Positions 37,050 through 48,679 of a DNA stretch of 64,000 nt are shown piece by piece (within the stretch, counting starts at the first letter, position 1; each line of letters opens with the position of its first letter). The notes under the pieces are model-generated. The model was not told the origin of the DNA, searched no databases, and saw only the letters and a program-made list of their open reading frames with translations. The translations under genes and the position numbers were made by a program. Where the stretch lies: assembly GCA_963682025.1 (NCBI GenBank), contig OY821521.1, positions 199,019,026 to 199,083,025 on the forward strand, in the 5' to 3' direction. This stretch comes from Cordilura impudica (taxonomy: Eukaryota; Arthropoda; Insecta; Diptera; Scathophagidae).

Positions 37050-37517
37050 AGACTTGTTCCAATGCAGGAACATGTAATCGTCGGATCATGCACTTCACAA
37101 ATAATAACATTTTATATCGATTGACATATTTAATATTGGTTTGGTATTCAAATTTATATTTAATAGTTTTATTAAAATTAAACCAAAATCAAACATTTTC
37201 AAATACAACTCTGTTGGTAACAGCAACGGTGGATTATCATGAAAAGGTAGTATTTTTAATAAGCACCTTTTGCAAACAAAGGAACTTTGTTATAAATCTA
37301 AAATAAAAGTTTCTTATAAAATTCGCTATTAAATATTTAAAACATAAATTAAAAATCAATTTTAAAAATATTTTAAAATTACAAAAAAATTTCCCTTTTT
37401 CCTGTTTTATATGCAGTGCTACCAACTTTGACACACTCGCCAATACAACCCTAGTTTGCTTTAAGACGAATGTCATCATAAAGCACACTTCTATACCATT
37501 TGCGTAGAACTTGTTAA

Positions 37518-38004
37518 GAGTGCTATTACACGATGTGTTTTTTACATATGTACTGTCAAATTTTCCCACAACAAAAGTTATACACATCGTGTGATACATA
37601 TGAAACATTGTTTATGTACAATACATGAGGGAAGTCACATGTACATTTTTCAATTAGAACAGGTTTTTTTTGCATGACAAACAAATGAAAATACAACACT
37701 GCTTGTGGCGAAAGAAAAACAGAGTAAATTTTAAAGATTAATATTGGAAGAAAAATAAATTGTTTAGTATTAATTAACAATTAAAAAATACATAACCTTT
37801 TTTTAACAACAAATTTTTGTAAATTCACAAATTAAATCAACTGTGGTTTTCATTTAGAGGTTATGTCATACGAAAATACATATGCACGTGTGATAGCGAA
37901 AATTATGAATCGTATGTAAAAGACAATTTTGACAGACATGCGGAATTTCATATGGATAAAAAAAGTGAGAGTACATATGTAAAAAACACATCGTGTAATA
38001 GCAC
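37518..38004. mobile_element. TTAA-flanked MITE (piggyBac-type)
   Basis: Near-perfect inverted ends of about 35 bases (tgctattacacgatgtgttt and its complement) lie between TTAA at 37514-37517 and 38005-38008. A truncated right end with the same sequence is at 60048-60139 in the last Polycomblike intron. Confidence 0.8.
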
Positions 38005-38850
38005 CTTAATATTCATTAAAAATCTGCTTGAGATATTATCAGAAAAAAATGTGTAATTTTTAAATTGTGAAGTTGTAAAAGTACAATATTAAATAAATTT
38101 TTAACTTAAGCGTATTTATCATTTAAAAACAGAATTTTCTTACATGTTTTAATTAATATTATTATATACTTTTCTATAAAAAGAAAATTCTAAATGCAGT
38201 TCAACCAAATAAATGCTTAGTTAACAGAAATTTGCTAAAATAAAAGTACAATAATAAATTGATTAATAAAAAATAGGTTGTCATATTTAAAAGTATCATA
38301 AACTGATCAATACACAACAAATTGGGAACAAGTGTAGTTTAGTGGCGATTTTTTCAAAAAACAATTTTTTTAAAAATATTTTTTCTATTTTTATGCCCAA
38401 ATCAACCCTTATTTAGCCGTCCTATCCTGCGGCGCTTTTCCACACAACAATTTTTAAAAAATAATATTTTTTCTATTTTTATGCCCAAATCAATCCTTAC
38501 TTTCCGCCACTGGCGGAAAAAATAAAAATAGTAATGTTACAATTCCAACAAAAAGGAAAAATGTTTTATTTTCAAAAATTTTAATAACAGGCCGAATAAA
38601 TAAAAGTACAATAGTTTTATATGTTATGGGTTAATTTCGCGAAAAAAAAATTTAAAAAGTGTAGGTAAAATTCGTAATATCTCCGGTCCTAATAGGGCTA
38701 AGAGGTCAAAACATACATCGAAATGAAGCTAGTGGACCCAGCTATCACACAGTTAATGTAAATACCAACATTATTTACATCATTTTATGAGATAATGGGA
38801 CGTTTCCGAAAAAAAATTTTCCAAAAAATACAAAAAATTCAATAGGTTCA
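38005..38850. other. AT-rich spacer with a small tandem duplication
   Basis: The motif ttctatttttatgcccaaat occurs twice about 81 bases apart (around 38385 and 38470). Nothing else recognised. Confidence 0.4.
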
Positions 38851-38989
38851 TAATGGATTAATGGATTTTAAAGTTTGAAATACCAAATGAAAGGCACTCC
38901 AGTAAGCTTATACATATATTGCTGAAATCCGATAATAATTGACAAAGTTGTGTACAAATCAAGGTCAAACCTTTGTCGGTCCATAACTC

Positions 38990-39480
38990 CGAAAATAGGT
39001 CCGTCCGAAAAAAAATATTTCTCTTAAATCGCACCATGCGTTTCTTAAGATGAGGTATAAAAGTTTCTAGGTTGAAAGTTTGTGAGGATTCTATAACAAT
39101 TTTTTTAAGCAGCAAATAAATCGGGGAAGCAGGGTATAATGGAGGGACGGGCCATCACATTATACAAGAATCACACGCAAAATACCGGACACGTAAATCT
39201 TGATCAGTTAAACAATTGAGAATGGGACTAACGAATTCACTGACATATTTTGAAGAGTCCTAAAGAAACAACAAAAATTAACTCGAGCTTTTAATTTAGT
39301 TAATTACTTACCTTTCCTAAACTTGTAGCCGCCAAGCCAATTGAACATCTTTCTTTTATTAGAATCCTGGGAGGAGGCAAAGACATTGGACAACACCTCT
39401 ATGAGTTTTCGTCATTTTTCATATTAAATTCTTTAATCAATCTGTGTGCGATATCAGTTGAATCATTTAAATAATCAGCT
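38990..39480 (-). pseudogene. Vac14: Vac14-derived gene fragment, left arm
   Basis: Vac14 is the HEAT-repeat scaffold of the PIKfyve/Fig4 lipid kinase complex. On the minus strand the order is RLIKEFNMKNDENS (about 39450), VLSNVFASSQDSNKRK, IGLAATSLGK (about 39330), a GT-AG intron of 50-60 bases, DSSKYVSEFVSPILNC and LTDQDLRVRYFACDS (about 39270-39170), and further down IESSQTFNLETFIPHLKKRM (39090-39030). These follow the Vac14 N-terminal order. Frameshifts (between NKRK and IGLAA, and after KNDENS), a stop after FACDS and missing segments mark it as nonfunctional. Retention of the intron means it arose by DNA copying, not retroposition. Confidence 0.75.
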
Positions 39481-39656
39481 TTTTTTAATATACATGTATG
39501 AAGCATTAACTTTATTTATGTGTATATTTTTGTTGATTTTAACAATTTAAGTTAACACTTCACAATTAATTTCATTTTCCGACAGCCAATATTGAATAAT
39601 ACCCGGTAATTCACAAATATTGCTGTTTAACGAAAAAAATTTAAAAAAAACAACTC

Positions 39657-39877
39657 TACAACAGCAACAATTACAGTCATATGTTTTTCAAATAGAAAAA
39701 ACTGCAAGTGTGTTAGTACAAAAATTGTTTATGGGTTAGTTTCAGTCATTCATTTCTTGTAGGGAAGCTACCCTACAAGAAATGAATGACTGAAACTAAC
39801 ATATAAACAATTTTTGTACTAACACATTTGCAGTTTTTTTCTATTTAAAAACATATGACTGTCATTGTTGCTGTTGT
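39657..39877. repeat. Palindrome with 107-bp arms and 6-base loop
   Basis: 39657-39764 and 39771-39877 are inverted copies with few mismatches (centre gtaggg-aagcta-ccctac). The palindrome separates the two oppositely oriented Vac14-derived fragments. Confidence 0.9.
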
Positions 39878-40740
39878 TAAGGTTTAGGAAAGGTAAGTAA
39901 TTAATTAAATTAAAATTAAATTAAAAAGTTCAAGTTAATTTTTGTTGTTTCTTTAGGATTCTTCAAAATATGTCAGTGGATTCGTTAGTGCAATTCTCAA
40001 TTGTGGTGGCACGTCCCTCCATTATACCCTTCCACAATATATTTTTTGCTCGCTTGTGGCCTATTCCTGTTGGATCGTTAACTTAAGATATTGCTGTAGA
40101 ATCTTCACAAACTTTCAATCTAGAACTTTTATACCTCTTAGGAATCGCAAAAATATATTGTTAATAGATGCGCAATCACCAAATGAACTTATTAAGGTAA
40201 TGTACTGACATTTTATTAAAAATTCTAGCTAGAAACAAAGTAAATCTTCCTTGCAGAATTTTACATTAATCCTTATATCTATCTTTCAGTCTGTTGCCAT
40301 AATATGGATATGTTTTTTTTAATATTTGGCTCGAATGTTTTAATTTATGCCATTCTGGAATATAGTGTGGAATATAATGTTGATAATATGAATATTAAGG
40401 AATGTGCAGTATCCGTAAATTCGTCCATAATGAAATTAGTTTTCAAAAGAATAAAGATCTAAAAATATTGAACAAATTGATTTATGGAGGTATTATCACA
40501 ATATCTCACACACCGTTCTGTACAAACAATTTTCCAAATGGAGTGTATCAGTTTTGGCCGAAATTGTTAATTCACAACACACAAAAGGTGAGCTTTAATA
40601 TAAATTGTTGATATATATGTGTTATAATATATTGTTTTCTTTAAGAACCTACTGATTGCACTAAGGCCCATTACCGGAAATTTCTATTGCGTTTAGTCAA
40701 TTTATTCAGTGCTAAGTTACGAACCGCTTTGAGGGATGGT
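39878..40740 (+). pseudogene. Vac14: Vac14-derived gene fragments, right arm and downstream
   Basis: On the plus strand, sequence matching the left arm resumes at 39880 (tttaggaaag, the same intron donor gtaagtaatt, and exon DSSKYVSGFVSAILNC to about 40007). LLDR and ESSQTFNLE follow in shifted frames at about 40070-40120. More Vac14-like pieces lie beyond: NILLIDAQSPNELIK (40151-40196, followed by a donor), YKQFSKWSVSVLAEIVNSQH (40516-40587, then gtgagc), and HYRKFLLRLVNLFS (about 40665-40710, after an acceptor). Stops and frame changes make it a pseudogene. About 330 bases present in the left arm are deleted here. Confidence 0.7.
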
Positions 40741-41394
40741 TCGAGTGAAAAGTCAGCAAACATTGTCTCAAAGTTATCGACACGTTTCGGAATTGGTGAT
40801 GTTGTTGTGTTTTTAATATATTAATGTTTATTTCTATTTTTGAATTTTTGATTTTTAATACAATAAATAAATATAAATAAAAAATAATAAGTCGTGTTTC
40901 ATTATAATCAAGCGTGACCGGTCAATGATGATGTATATAGCCATCAAGTATGACCGGTCAGCGATGATGGATATATCTATCATCGTTGACTACTAAACAG
41001 CGGTAGAGTGAGCAGTTCAGATATATATTATATGGTTTACATACTTTCATAGGTTAGAGTAAGATGCAAAATCACATGTACACAAAAGTTTCGGTCAGTT
41101 TTGGCATATTTGCCTTAATAAAATGATAGAAACTTTGTTCAACGCGATGACCGACACTTCAGTCAGTAGTGCCGGTCATATCACCGGTCAAATGACCGTC
41201 ACTGTTCTTGTAGGGTAGCTCATGCAATATGGCGGAACTTGGTAACATTGTTAGATATGAAAAGCAACTGTCAGATTAAATTGTGTTATCATTTCTTCTT
41301 TTTTTCGTATATTATAATTTTTTCTGTGAGAAATTTATTTTATCATTGACTCCTTGAAATTGCAACAATTATATGTTTTTTTATCTAAATAGTA
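40741..41394. other. Spacer with gtgaccggtca-type repeats
   Basis: Several ccggtca/tgaccgg motifs occur at 40914-40960 and 41180-41207 in both orientations, suggesting the ends of a small element. The tract ttcttgtagggtagct (41210) resembles the centre of the palindrome at 39757-39770. Promoter-proximal sequence of the following gene must lie here. Confidence 0.4.
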
Positions 41395-44300
41395 ATGAGT
41401 TCATTGCGTGAATGTGTTAAGTTCTTGAAGCCAGGTAAATACCAGCATTGATTGTTTGAAAAAATATACAATTTTGTTTATAATTTAATTGTACATACAA
41501 AGACCTATGTACATAGTAGAGTGCAGTTGTTTTTGTTATGGAAACATATGGATATTAGAGACTAATTAGCAAACAAAAACCTATTATAGTTTAATTATCA
41601 AACATGACGTAAATAGGCCAAGATATTCATTTGGGACTTGCCAAATAATAAAACCCAAAAATTGTGAAGGTGGTAGCATCGGTCAAAGTTTACGCCGCAG
41701 TGCATTGTAATGCTGGTAATTAGTTGAAAGTGAGTGGTGTTATTCATATAATAACCTGTGGAATCTCCCCGTTGATTCCGAGACTTTATAAATTTTTTTT
41801 TGAAACCATTAAGTTAAATGTATATAGGAAAATTAAAGAATACATTTTAGCCATTTTTTAGATGATATAAGATTTAGTTGCAAAGCTTAGTTATGCAAAT
41901 TTTTAAATATGAACTAGGAAAATTTTATTTTCACAATTTAGTTTTAAAATTCCAGTTTGGTACAATTTAAATTAATAATATACTCTTCTAATTTGAATAT
42001 CAATTGCAGATAATGAAGGTGAAGAGGTATTAGCCGGCTATCAGAATTTAACATATGCTCCCACCTCTGTGGATTTCTCAAATAAGAACAGTTGTAGAAA
42101 TAATATAGTTTATTGTGTTGAAAAATATCAAATAACTATTTTAGCAACCGAAATTGGTATAGAAAATATTGAATTGCCTCAGGTAATTAATAGCAAAAGT
42201 ATTACATGATCGAGTACAATTAAGGCTTTGTTAAAATTATTGGATGTTTAGGTTTGTTTTACATTATAGCATCATAGGCAGGATTGGTAAACAAAAAAAA
42301 AAAAAAAAGAAAATACCCCAATTTATAACTTTATTGATACAAAATTCGACTATTCCTCTTTTATTTCAGATATCGCCATAAATTGTTTTATTGTAATTGC
42401 CTGGATCACAGAAGGCTGCTTATATAGAATACATTCAATTTTATCGTAATTACGACTTTTAAAATTGCACAGCTTTTGATATTGCTAGTTGTTGTTATCG
42501 TTTGGAACCATGGTGGGCCCAAGCAGTCAAATAAGTAAAATTTTACTAGGACTTTTAATTATCTTGATTATTTTCTATATATATATGGATGTCCAACTGT
42601 ACCTGCGTATACAAAATTACCCTTTAGAGAGAAATTATCACTTTAATACAACCACCGAAATACCTCAGCGTAGTGAGATCACATACGAGTCACAAACATG
42701 GCTATCGTGCGACCTTAATCCGCTGTGTCATGTAACTGTGAAAGCTATACTTTTGGATCACACCAATCACTATATATTTGCGCCATTAGCTACCGTCTTT
42801 GACAATGTCATTGGATTTTCCAAGTCAACATTTATAACAGCCAATATGATATCGTTTTTCCACGTAGGTGTGGCTTGTATAGCTGGAAAATTGGTGTCTT
42901 CGGATAGCTTGGGCTACAGACGGCTTGGCGTAGTAATGTTTCAGTTCCGCACCTTTCTAGATGATTTGGATGGACATGTGGCGCGTGTCAAGAAGAACAT
43001 AAGGGGTGAACGATCCGAAGTTGGTACAACTGGCTACTATGTTGATGGCCTTTGCGACGGTTTGGGCTGCATAGCCCTTATCCTAGGTATATTCTTTTAT
43101 CTAAAGAACAATCCTCCACGGCGGGGCTATCTCCAGTTACCGATGGTCGATACACGAGTTTCGGATGCACCAACAAAGACTAAACTTAAGCCCACCACCC
43201 GCAAGGTAGTCAAAAAAGTTATCAGTTTCACGGGTCAACTACTCCTAAGTTCAACAGCGTGGAATCGTTATATTGCTGTCTATCAAAATATGCTGGAACG
43301 AAATGATGTTACTCCACTACAAAAATCGAGACAGCAGATCGTCTTTAAGTCCACATGGTTCTTTTGCGTAGCTTGGCTATGGCGTATCGTTAATGTGCAT
43401 TCGCTAATGCATTGTGTGCTACTCAGTATATTCTGTGACAAGCTGTGGGAATTCCTTAAGGCAATTCAATACAGCGGATATGTTATATTGCTTGTGTGCA
43501 TTTGTATCACAGAAATGCATCTCTTGGAGGCGCACAACTTTATTTTCAATATCGGTGGCAGCAGCAGTAATATTACATCTTTTTGATAAATAGTTTAGTG
43601 ATTTTTTTCTTTTTTATTAATATTTTTCTTATTATTAATCAATGTGTTTTACATAAATCTATGTGTGTAAGTTATTGTAATATTTTGCATAATCTGAAGT
43701 AAAATTTATGTATGTACTCACAAAAAGTTCCAACAACTTTTTTTAAAACAATACTTGCTAGTTAGTTGTTAAAATATACGTAACCACCCTCGGCATATAA
43801 AGGAAGTTATTTGCAATAGAGTAGTTATAGCAACCACTAAATAAAAGAATATTTCAATATTTGATAAGTTTATGTTCTCGATAAACGATTAAATATTATG
43901 TTCCCTTTTAAACATTGTTAAGAAAGTGTAATGTTGCTGAGAAAGTGTATGTATATAAACAATGTTGAAGAAAAGTGCTGAGTAAATATTGAGCATTATA
44001 TAAATTCAAATAAATTTTATTGCTGTGAAATGCATTTTTTTACATTCACTAATTAACAAATGCCTTTGACGAATTCGGTGATGTTGTTTCTTTATTATTA
44101 ATCAAAAAAATATATATCAAAATTTTGCTGTTATTTTCTTTTTAGTATTTGGAAGAGTTAGGTTGGATTTTAAAAGGCAACATAGCTGTTATAGATCGCA
44201 ATAATGATCATTTGGAAACACAAACTGGAACGTTTCGTTTTGAGGCCGAAAATTGTAAAATCAAAGTAAGTTTATAGTTTACGTTTAAATATTTTTTTTC

Positions 44301-46897
44301 CCTGTATATTAACATGTTACAATATACGCAGTACATTACGGAGGAATATTTATTACGAGAACTATTTCTCGATCCCATACTTACCAACTATGGGGTGATT
44401 ATAGTAAATGACGTGCATAAGAGACATGTTTTGACTGATACCGTATTGGCGTTGCTTAAGAAAATAATTAGAAAGCGTTCAACGTTGAAAATTGTATTGG
44501 TGTCCAATACCAAAGAAGCTAATTTCTTTGCCGACTATTTTAATAGCCACAAGCTGAACCGTAAAAGTAAACACATTATGTGCACCGTCTTATCAATCGA
44601 TGCTAGTGTTACTAAACAAGACATTTTTTATATGAAATCTCCCTGTGCAAATTACATAAGCAAATCTATCGATACACTCAGGAGTATTCATCAGGAGCAA
44701 CCATTAGATGGCGATATATTAATCTATTTAGCTGAAGATGATGAAATTATACAGGCTATGGAAATTTTGAAAAACTACATCAGCATGAACCATATTAAGA
44801 ATTTGAATTACTTTCAATTATCGCACACTATTAATGAAAGACAAACAGTTTTCTTTCCTAAAACAGATGGCAAACGTAATGTCATATTTACCACTGAATT
44901 GTATCAAGACGATGTAACCCAAGATCGCATTGGCTATGGTAATCATCTTTCATGTAACCAGCGGAATGAAATTTTTTTTATATACGAAAATTATTATTAT
45001 TTGTTACAGTTATTGATTCTGGTTTTATGCAGCTAGATTGGTACGAAGCTGATAGCAATCGAAATCATAAATTAGTTGTGCCCGTTAGTAAGTTTACGGC
45101 AAATTTAAGAGCTAAATGGCGAAGTAAATACAGAACCGCAAAAGTTTTCCGTTTATATACCACTGAAGATTTTCACAATCTACCAGAGAGATCAATGGCG
45201 AAAATGCGTAGAACAGATCTGTGTCCCGTTGTGTTGTATTTGAAGACTCTAGCAGTTGACAATATTTTACGATTTGATTTCCCTTCGGCGCCACCGGCTA
45301 AAAATCTACTAACGACTATGGAGTCGTTATATGCGTTAGGTAAATATTATACCTGTATATTGGGACGTTTTACTGAAAACCTTTTTTTGTCATATGAAAT
45401 TCTTCTTTTCTTTGGAGGTCGGTACGAGTAGCTGAAATCGATTTTATCCGAAAAATTAGATTTTGAAACATGAATTCTTTCATTTTTTCTCCGAAGCCTT
45501 TTTTTCAAAAAAGCACCTGCCCAGTATTAAAAATTATTCGCAGTAAAAATTATTAGTTTATTGGTCACTTTTAATCCTCGATCATTCGAGAAACTGTCAA
45601 TATTTGTGCTCAAAATTAAATCCCCTAAATAGGCCTTTAAAGTACCTTTCATTTAAAACTAATCTGTCTAAAACAAAATCTTTTTTACTCCATTGAATTC
45701 GCCCTAAATATTAGATTTATAAAAAAATAAGTCAATTTCATTTCATGATGGACCTAAATGAATGGTGTTTCGCACTTAATTGTATGCCCAAATATCGTCC
45801 ATTTCTCAAGCGATGGATTAATTTTTACTGCGGATAAAATTTTTAGTATACTGGTCTCTCCAGAAATGATTTATTTGGTTTTGTGAAAATAAAGCTTGAA
45901 AGAAAAGAATTTTTTTCTTACATTTCTACTTCTTACCACGCACTATTGAAAACAATTTTAAAATTTGTATATTAATTATATTATTAATTGCAAACTGCCT
46001 GAAAAACTACGTTTATCAAATACCTTCAAAAAATTTATATTTCATAACCTAATTTTTGTGATAAAATCATCTCAGCGATTTGAAAAAATTCTCGAAAAGC
46101 TTTCGGGCCATAAAAAAAAAATATTTCGCTTTAAGACTTTTAAAAAAAGTTTTCGGTGAAACGCTCTACTGTACATATGTATGTGTCAGACATTATCCCA
46201 ACAGCCAATTTATTTTATAGGTGCTTTGGATATTCAGGGTCAATTAATTCATCCCTTGGGCTTCTTCATGGCGGATGCGCCATTTTCTCCAAAGCTCAGT
46301 AAAGTTTTGTTTAATTCAGTGGAATTTAAATGTTCGGAGGAGATACTTACCATTGTTGCCATGCTTCAAGTAGAATCCGTATTTACAGTTACTACTAACA
46401 ACATGGCGGATCGCCATAAACAAGTAGCTCGAAGGGCATTTGAGGCTGCCGAAGGCGATCTCATAACGCTGCTGAACGTCTACACGGCATTTGTTGAAAA
46501 CGACAAAAGCAAGGACTTTTGTGCCAAATACTATCTAAACTATCGTAATTTAATGCGTATACACAAACTTCGTGGTCATTTCGCAAAAACGATGTTACAT
46601 AAATATAACATGTCATTAATTTCATGCCATGGTGATATTGAAAAAATTTTAAAATGCATTACATCGGGTTACTTTTTAAATGTCGCTTACTTGCATGCTT
46701 GCGGAGTGTATAGAGGTTTACGCTGCAATTCTGAATTGTATATAGATCGAGATTCGTCGATTTATAGCTTAGCGCAGCCGAAGTATATAATTTACTGTGA
46801 ACTTTATGAAAAGTCGAAAATATTTATGAAGAACTTGACTGTTATCGAAGAGGATTGGTTGGCCGAATTGGCACCTCATTATTATAAAACAAAATGA
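41395..46897 (+). CDS. DHX35-family DEAH-helicase-like protein lacking catalytic motifs (pseudoenzyme)
   Basis: Coding exons 41395-41434, 42010-42182, 44146-44265, 44332-44938, 45010-45339 and 46221-46897 are joined by in-phase GT-AG introns to give 648 residues with no stop. Alignment by eye to DHX35 is continuous: NIVYCVEKYQ, ELPQYLEELGW, LLRELFLDPILTNYGVI, YVIDSGF, LYALGALDIQGQLIHPLG (winged helix/ratchet), DFCAKYYLNYRNLMR and the C-terminal OB-fold end WLAELAPHYY. The catalytic motifs are gone: Walker A is ATEIGIENI (59-67), DEAH is NDVH (137-140), SAT is SNT (169-171), and the QRxGRxGR arginine-finger motif is NLRAKWRSK (345-353). About 30 residues around motifs Ia/Ib are missing. An intact frame with lost ATPase suggests a scaffold role or a young decaying copy. 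Confidence 0.8.
42510..43586 (+). CDS. cpes: Ceramide phosphoethanolamine synthase, nested in an intron of the helicase-like gene
   Basis: Transfers phosphoethanolamine from CDP-ethanolamine to ceramide in the Golgi lumen, making the main insect sphingophospholipid. The single coding exon gives 358 residues. The start chosen is the ATG at 42510 in good context (aaccATGG); a TTG seven codons upstream extends the frame but is not a credible start. One N-terminal membrane segment is about residues 9-27 (ILLGLLIILIIFYIYMDV). The CDP-alcohol phosphotransferase signature reads FLDDLDGHVAR, then a spaced glycine and DGLCD with the later acidic residues. Several more hydrophobic segments lie in the C-terminal half. 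It sits wholly within intron 2 (42183-44145) of the DHX35-like gene on the same strand, with a good splice acceptor (tcttttatttcag, AG 42368-42369) 141 bases before its ATG. Confidence 0.88.
   Translation: MVGPSSQISKILLGLLIILIIFYIYMDVQLYLRIQNYPLERNYHFNTTTEIPQRSEITYESQTWLSCDLNPLCHVTVKAILLDHTNHYIFAPLATVFDNVIGFSKSTFITANMISFFHVGVACIAGKLVSSDSLGYRRLGVVMFQFRTFLDDLDGHVARVKKNIRGERSEVGTTGYYVDGLCDGLGCIALILGIFFYLKNNPPRRGYLQLPMVDTRVSDAPTKTKLKPTTRKVVKKVISFTGQLLLSSTAWNRYIAVYQNMLERNDVTPLQKSRQQIVFKSTWFFCVAWLWRIVNVHSLMHCVLLSIFCDKLWEFLKAIQYSGYVILLVCICITEMHLLEAHNFIFNIGGSSSNITSF
45340..46220 (+). other. Intron 5 of the helicase-like gene with MITE end
   Basis: An 881-base GT-AG intron, the second longest in the gene after the cpes-bearing intron. 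It contains a lone end of the element family found at 183-566 (accacgcactattgaaaa, near 45936). Confidence 0.6.
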
Positions 46898-47540
46898 CTA
46901 AAAATTTAATAAAAAAAAAAACTATGTCGATATAAACAAAGCTATGAATACTCCTATTTTTAAACTTAAACCGAAAATTAATACTCAAACATGCGCATAT
47001 TGCTACAACAGATGTTTATAAACATTGTCGTAATTTTGCTTTTATTATTTTAAAAAATAATAATAAAAAAAAACAAACGACATATCGTTTTTTGTTTTGT
47101 AGTTTAAATTATGTCAGTAAAAAAAATATTGACTGTTGAGTAAGACTGAAACGATACGGTAAACTTAATTTACAAAGAAATGGAGTATAATAAAAACATG
47201 GTTTTTATGGGTTAGTTCTTTAAACTATCATTTTTATAATAGTTATTTTTTTATTTTAATTTTTTCGAGCTGAAATAAAAGTTATTTTTTGATTTTTATG
47301 TCTTCGAGCAAATATAAAAATATAAACCATTGAAAAAAAAATTGTGAGAATGCGAGAAAAAATCAATTGAAGAATCAATTTGTTACCTTTTCATATTAAT
47401 GCCAATTAAAAATTCCATAGAAGCTCACTTTTTTGCGCGAAAAAATAAAAAAAATAACTTATTTCACCAAGAAAAATCAAAAAATAACTTTTATAAAAAT
47501 AAAAATGATAAAAAGGATAAAAAAAAAATCACAAAATTAG
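46898..47540. other. 3-prime flank with dispersed A/T repeats
   Basis: 47146-47225 matches, in inverse orientation, the tract at about 16797-16876 (gttttta-tgggttag block with aaacttaatttacaaag). 47240-47520 holds short units of the tcgagcaaatataaaa and gcgcgaaaaaataaa type seen also at 8080-8570 and 63820-64000. Confidence 0.5.
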
Positions 47541-47544
47541 GAGT

Positions 47545-47800
47545 GTTAAATTCGGCTATGTCGAATCTTTGATCACCTGGGTTTTACGTTTACATTAATA
47601 TCTGCACTATTTAAAACAAATATATACAATTTTTTTTAGAAAGTTATCAATTTGATAAACTAAAAAAAAATAAATTATTACAACAAACACACTGAATTTT
47701 TTGCATTTTAGGTGTTTCAATATTTTAGGCCATATCTGAGCACAATGATGCCCAATTTAATCCATTTTTAATACCAAAAAATAAACAATATTATCGTAAG
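47545..47800. repeat. Dispersed repeat, family B (partial)
   Basis: Starts gtgttaaattcggctatgtc and matches the inverse of about 4680-4890. Noncoding. Confidence 0.55.
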
Positions 47801-47859
47801 TAAATGGATTATTTTATGAATGAGAATAATTTTTCTTTCTCACAGTTGAAGATTATGGC

Positions 47860-48679
47860 CTCTGGTTAAGAAGAAAAGTGAATCGTGGTTGAGCGTTTGT
47901 CCGTCTTCTTCAAATATTAAACCAAAATATGGAATTTCGATTGATTTTACTCAATATCGAATGCGGTGATTTGGCCCCTGATAAGTACCCTCTGCAAAAT
48001 GGAGTAAGGAATATAAATTTTATTTCTGCTCGAAAAAGTAACTTCTTTTTAAGGAAAAAAATAACTTGGAAAAACAAATCAAAAAATATTTTTTATTTTT
48101 GCTCGAAAAAATCCAAAATATAATCCAAAAATATCTTCTGCTCGAAAAAATCAAACTAAAATTAAACTTTTATTTTTGCATGAAAAAATAAAATAATATC
48201 TTATTTTGTGGCTTTTACGATAATAAATACTCCTAAAATAGTTTAAAGATTATCTTATTTTGCAATCACAATATATTAAAATAAAAAAGTTTTTCTATTT
48301 TTAGAATTTATGGGTGTTTTTATTAAATGCAATGGTAATGTTCTTTTTTTTTTTTTGTTTTTCTTCACTTCTTTTTAAATACGGCTTGTTGTTCTGTGTG
48401 TCTTGTCTCTTCTCGTTCAATTATTGCAAATCAACCATGTAATGCAGTAAGTATACATACATATATAGTTATATAAATATATATTGCAAATATGTATATG
48501 GTGAATTTGTGTGTTTAATAAAATTTGACAAATGTTTGAAACTTGCTTTTGTTTTTCTTTTACTTTGAAAGCGTTAATCTTTGTTATTCTCTATATGCCA
48601 TATGTGCGCACTTTTAAAGTAAAAATTGTTGTTTTGTTTGTTTATTTATATACATTAATATGTGATGCATCGATTTGAT
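47860..48679 (-). other. AT-rich spacer and presumed p120ctn 3-prime UTR
   Basis: No gene. 48010-48200 has further gctcgaaaaa units. A possible minus-strand poly(A) signal (TTTATT on +) lies near 48640, just beyond the p120ctn stop. Confidence 0.35.

Noticed and set aside
36866..37306. 146-codon open frame across the right arm of the foldback-like element
   Set aside because: It runs through an inverted repeat and into flank, so it cannot be a conserved gene.
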